Below are positions 62,273 to 64,000 of a DNA stretch of 64,000 nt, piece by piece; the first letter of the stretch is position 1; each line of letters begins with the position of its first letter. The translations under genes and the position numbers were made by a program. Below the pieces are notes generated by a model that did no database searches, had not been told where the DNA came from, and worked only from the letters and a program-made list of their open reading frames with translations. The stretch comes from Gemmatimonadota bacterium (GTDB taxonomy: Bacteria > Gemmatimonadota > Gemmatimonadetes > Gemmatimonadales > GWC2-71-9), in NCBI GenBank assembly GCA_003220935.1, contig QHTT01000072.1, positions 1-64,000 on the forward strand. The letters run 5' to 3'.

Positions 62273-63556
62273 ATGTCCACGCGCGTCCGCTTCGCCCCCT
62301 CGCCCACGGGCTACCTCCACGTCGGCGGCGCCCGCACCGCGCTCTTCAATTGGCTGTACGCGCGCCGCGTCGGCGGCCGGTTCCTGCTGCGCATCGAGGA
62401 CACCGACAAGCAGCGCTCCACCGACGAGCATACCCGGGTGATACTCGACGGTCTCACCTGGCTCGGCCTCGATTGGGACGAAGAGCCCGTGTTCCAGGGC
62501 GCTCGGGTGAAGCGGCACCAGGAGGTCGCGGACAAGCTCCTCGCTGACGGCAAGGCGTACCTGGAGGAAGGGGCGATCCGCTTCCCCCTGCCGCCCGGTG
62601 AGATCGCCTGGGACGACGCGGTGCACGGCCCGATCTCGTTTCAGGGCGATGACATCAAGGACTTCGTCATTCTGCGCACCGACCGTACGCCCATCTACAA
62701 CTTCGCGGTCGTGGTGGACGACATCGATATGAGGATCACCCACGTGCTGCGCGGCGACGATCACATCTCCAACACGCCGAAGCAGATCGCCTTATATCGC
62801 GCGCTGGGCGCCTCGCTGCCCAGGTTCGGCCATGTGCCGATGATCCACGGTCCCGACGGCAAGAAGCTCTCCAAGCGCCACGGCGCTGAAGCAGTCGGCG
62901 ACTACGAACACATGGGGATCCTGCCCGCTGCCATGCGCAACTTCCTCGCCTTGCTCGGCTGGAGCCCCGGCGGCGACCGGGAGATCATGACGCTCGACGA
63001 AATGGTGCGGCTGTTCTCCTTCGAGGGTATCCAGAAGAAACCGGCCATCTTCGACATGACGAAGCTTGAATGGATGAACGGGCAATACTTGTCCATGGCG
63101 CCGGCCGAGGAGCTGTATCCGCTGGTGTCGCCCCAGCTCGCGCAGCTCGGCCTGAACGGCAACCAGGACGCCGTCTTGAAAGCGATCGCGGCGGTGAAGA
63201 CCCGCTCGCGCACCACGCTCGACGTGGCGAAGCAGGTAGCCGTGCGGCTCGACGCGAAATTCGTCGCGTTCGACGACAAGGCGAAAAAAGAAATCGCCAA
63301 GGATCCGGCGGGTTACCAGGCGTCGCTCGAGGCGAGCCTCGCCGTCCTGCGCAAGACCGACTGGACGTCGCAAGCGCTGGAGCAGAGTTTGCGCGCCCTC
63401 GCCGACGCAAAGGGTGTGGCCGCCGGGAAGATCTTCCAGCCGATCCGTATCGCGCTCACCGGCGGAACGGTGTCGGAGCCGGTGAACGAGCTGCTGTATG
63501 TCGTTGGGAAAGAGGCGGCGCTGAAGCGGCTGCAGGCGGCGGTCAACTACGCTTAG
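62273..63556 (+). CDS. gltX: Glutamyl-tRNA synthetase, unusually short
   Basis: A 427-residue class I synthetase. The HIGH-type motif is PSPTGYLHVGGART (10-23) and KMSKS appears as KLSKR (198-202); IEDTDKQRS and YNFAVVVDDIDM are also conserved. Bacterial GluRS is usually 460-490 residues; here KAYLEEGAIRFPL (94-106) runs straight through the position where most have a CYC-containing zinc-binding or equivalent loop of about 35-40 residues. The ATG at 62273 is canonical. It is downstream of tRNA-Ser(GCT). Its stop codon falls inside a hairpin. Confidence 0.95.
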   Translation: MSTRVRFAPSPTGYLHVGGARTALFNWLYARRVGGRFLLRIEDTDKQRSTDEHTRVILDGLTWLGLDWDEEPVFQGARVKRHQEVADKLLADGKAYLEEGAIRFPLPPGEIAWDDAVHGPISFQGDDIKDFVILRTDRTPIYNFAVVVDDIDMRITHVLRGDDHISNTPKQIALYRALGASLPRFGHVPMIHGPDGKKLSKRHGAEAVGDYEHMGILPAAMRNFLALLGWSPGGDREIMTLDEMVRLFSFEGIQKKPAIFDMTKLEWMNGQYLSMAPAEELYPLVSPQLAQLGLNGNQDAVLKAIAAVKTRSRTTLDVAKQVAVRLDAKFVAFDDKAKKEIAKDPAGYQASLEASLAVLRKTDWTSQALEQSLRALADAKGVAAGKIFQPIRIALTGGTVSEPVNELLYVVGKEAALKRLQAAVNYA

Positions 63557-63591
63557 CGTAGTGTTTCGCCGAGCACACCCTTTAGGGTGTG
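63546..63591. repeat. Half-length multi-hairpin element between gltX and the convergent gene
   Basis: Two hairpins, ACTACGC-TTA-GCGTAGT and CACACCC-TTTA-GGGTGTG, joined by a spacer with GCCGAG. Both stop codons (gltX TAG at 63554 and the convergent gene's TAA at 63582) lie within hairpins. It probably also acts as a two-way terminator. Confidence 0.8.
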
Positions 63592-64000
63592 ACTATGACG
63601 GTATCGGCTTTGACTTTGGTCGTATCCCCCTTCGCCCGCTTCTCCGCGTCCCGCTCCGCCTGCTTGCGCGCCCGCAGCTCACGCACGTACCGCCGGAACA
63701 GCTGCACCGTCTCGGTGCGGCGGGCCGCCTGCATCAGGTCCTGACGCATGTCCTCGAGCTGCCGCGCCCGCCGCTGTTCATCATAGTTGCCCTGCGGCAG
63801 CGTGATCGGTAGCAGCGCGAGCACCGCGGTCGGGATTTTGATCCCGGCGACGTGGATGTATTGCGAATCGATACCGATCGTCTTCCCCGCCACTTCGGTG
63901 GTCCACGTCGGCTTCTGGCGCGCGCGCTGCTCCTGGTCGATGATGACGTTGAGCGAGTCGACCATGGCGCGCAGCCGATGCACCGCGACCGAGTCCTTGT
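63582..64000 (-). CDS. Exported or coiled-coil protein of unknown function, 5' end beyond the window
   Basis: About 139 C-terminal residues are present and the reading frame continues past base 64000. The translation includes MHRLRAMVDSLNVIIDQEQRARQK, then IHVAGIKIPTAVLALLPITLPQGN (a hydrophobic segment) and a charged helix (RQLEDMRQDLMQAARRTE, RKQAERDAEKRAKGDTTKV). It ends inside a palindromic hairpin. No family recognised from this fragment. Confidence 0.6.
   Translation of the reverse strand, partial: KDSVAVHRLRAMVDSLNVIIDQEQRARQKPTWTTEVAGKTIGIDSQYIHVAGIKIPTAVLALLPITLPQGNYDEQRRARQLEDMRQDLMQAARRTETVQLFRRYVRELRARKQAERDAEKRAKGDTTKVKADTVIVTP

Overview
The window is GC-rich, gene-dense bacterial chromosome with no phage, plasmid, insertion-sequence or CRISPR genes that I can recognise. 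It comes from a diderm: there are lipoprotein signal peptides, a heptose-bisphosphate phosphatase (gmhB), a WaaE-like glycosyltransferase and a predicted outer-membrane protein. The overall set (paired DUF2723 membrane proteins, a Minf_1886-family protein, a PQQ dehydrogenase fused to cytochrome c, selA, many exported proteins of unknown function) fits Gemmatimonadota or a close relative. That placement is inference, because no rRNA or other phylogenetic marker was compared.

Layout. Bases 1-6273 (minus): tilS-hpt-ftsH-folP-cdaA-yggS, tightly overlapping. Bases 6316-12569: a flavin-reductase protein, an unknown 501-residue protein, a di-heme cytochrome lipoprotein, tRNA-Met, alkA, DinB and a divergent AraC regulator. 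Bases 12780-16011 (plus): a three-gene cassette headed by a membrane pseudokinase with a zinc ribbon and a PEGA domain. Bases 16037-36318 (minus): 22 genes in one direction with mostly 1-8 base overlaps, covering translation and one-carbon genes (thrS, glyA), beta-oxidation (thiolase, hbd, acyl-CoA dehydrogenase), amino-acid dehydrogenase, proteostasis (lon, hsp20), metabolite repair (nnr), thiL, plsC, eno and an FtsB-like protein. Bases 36516-50172 (plus): valS, an Ig-like lipoprotein, selA, gmhB, a PPC-domain protein, purN, a decayed M42 peptidase, purH and two DUF2723 genes. Bases 50340-59043: small unknowns, tRNA-Ser(TGA), the PQQ dehydrogenase, a lipoprotein, then a plus-strand envelope/lipid cluster (GT2, polysaccharide deacetylase, VTT protein, CDP-alcohol phosphotransferase). 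Bases 59036-64000: family-5 uracil-DNA glycosylase, an exported protein, a PAP2/haloperoxidase-like lipoprotein with a terminator in its leader, tRNA-Ser(GCT), gltX and a partial gene.

Fifteen neighbouring gene pairs share 4-base stop/start overlaps (ATGA, GTGA or TTGA) and four more overlap by 8 bases, so translational coupling is the rule here and was used to choose starts. There is no gene-free stretch longer than about 300 bases.

The most unusual content is repetitive DNA. A family of about 45-90 base elements, each built from two to four short hairpins joined by a GGCTCGGC or GCCGAGCC spacer, occurs at 10109, 36375, 43648, 57989, 59766 and 63546. The stems differ in sequence between copies but always pair. 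Copies or related palindromes have entered reading frames without breaking them: in the VTT protein, PurH, ValRS, the PQQ dehydrogenase, the signal peptide of a beta-propeller protein and the N-terminus of an amino-acid dehydrogenase. This resembles Rickettsia palindromic elements or REP/BIME sequences, but no REP-associated transposase lies in the window.
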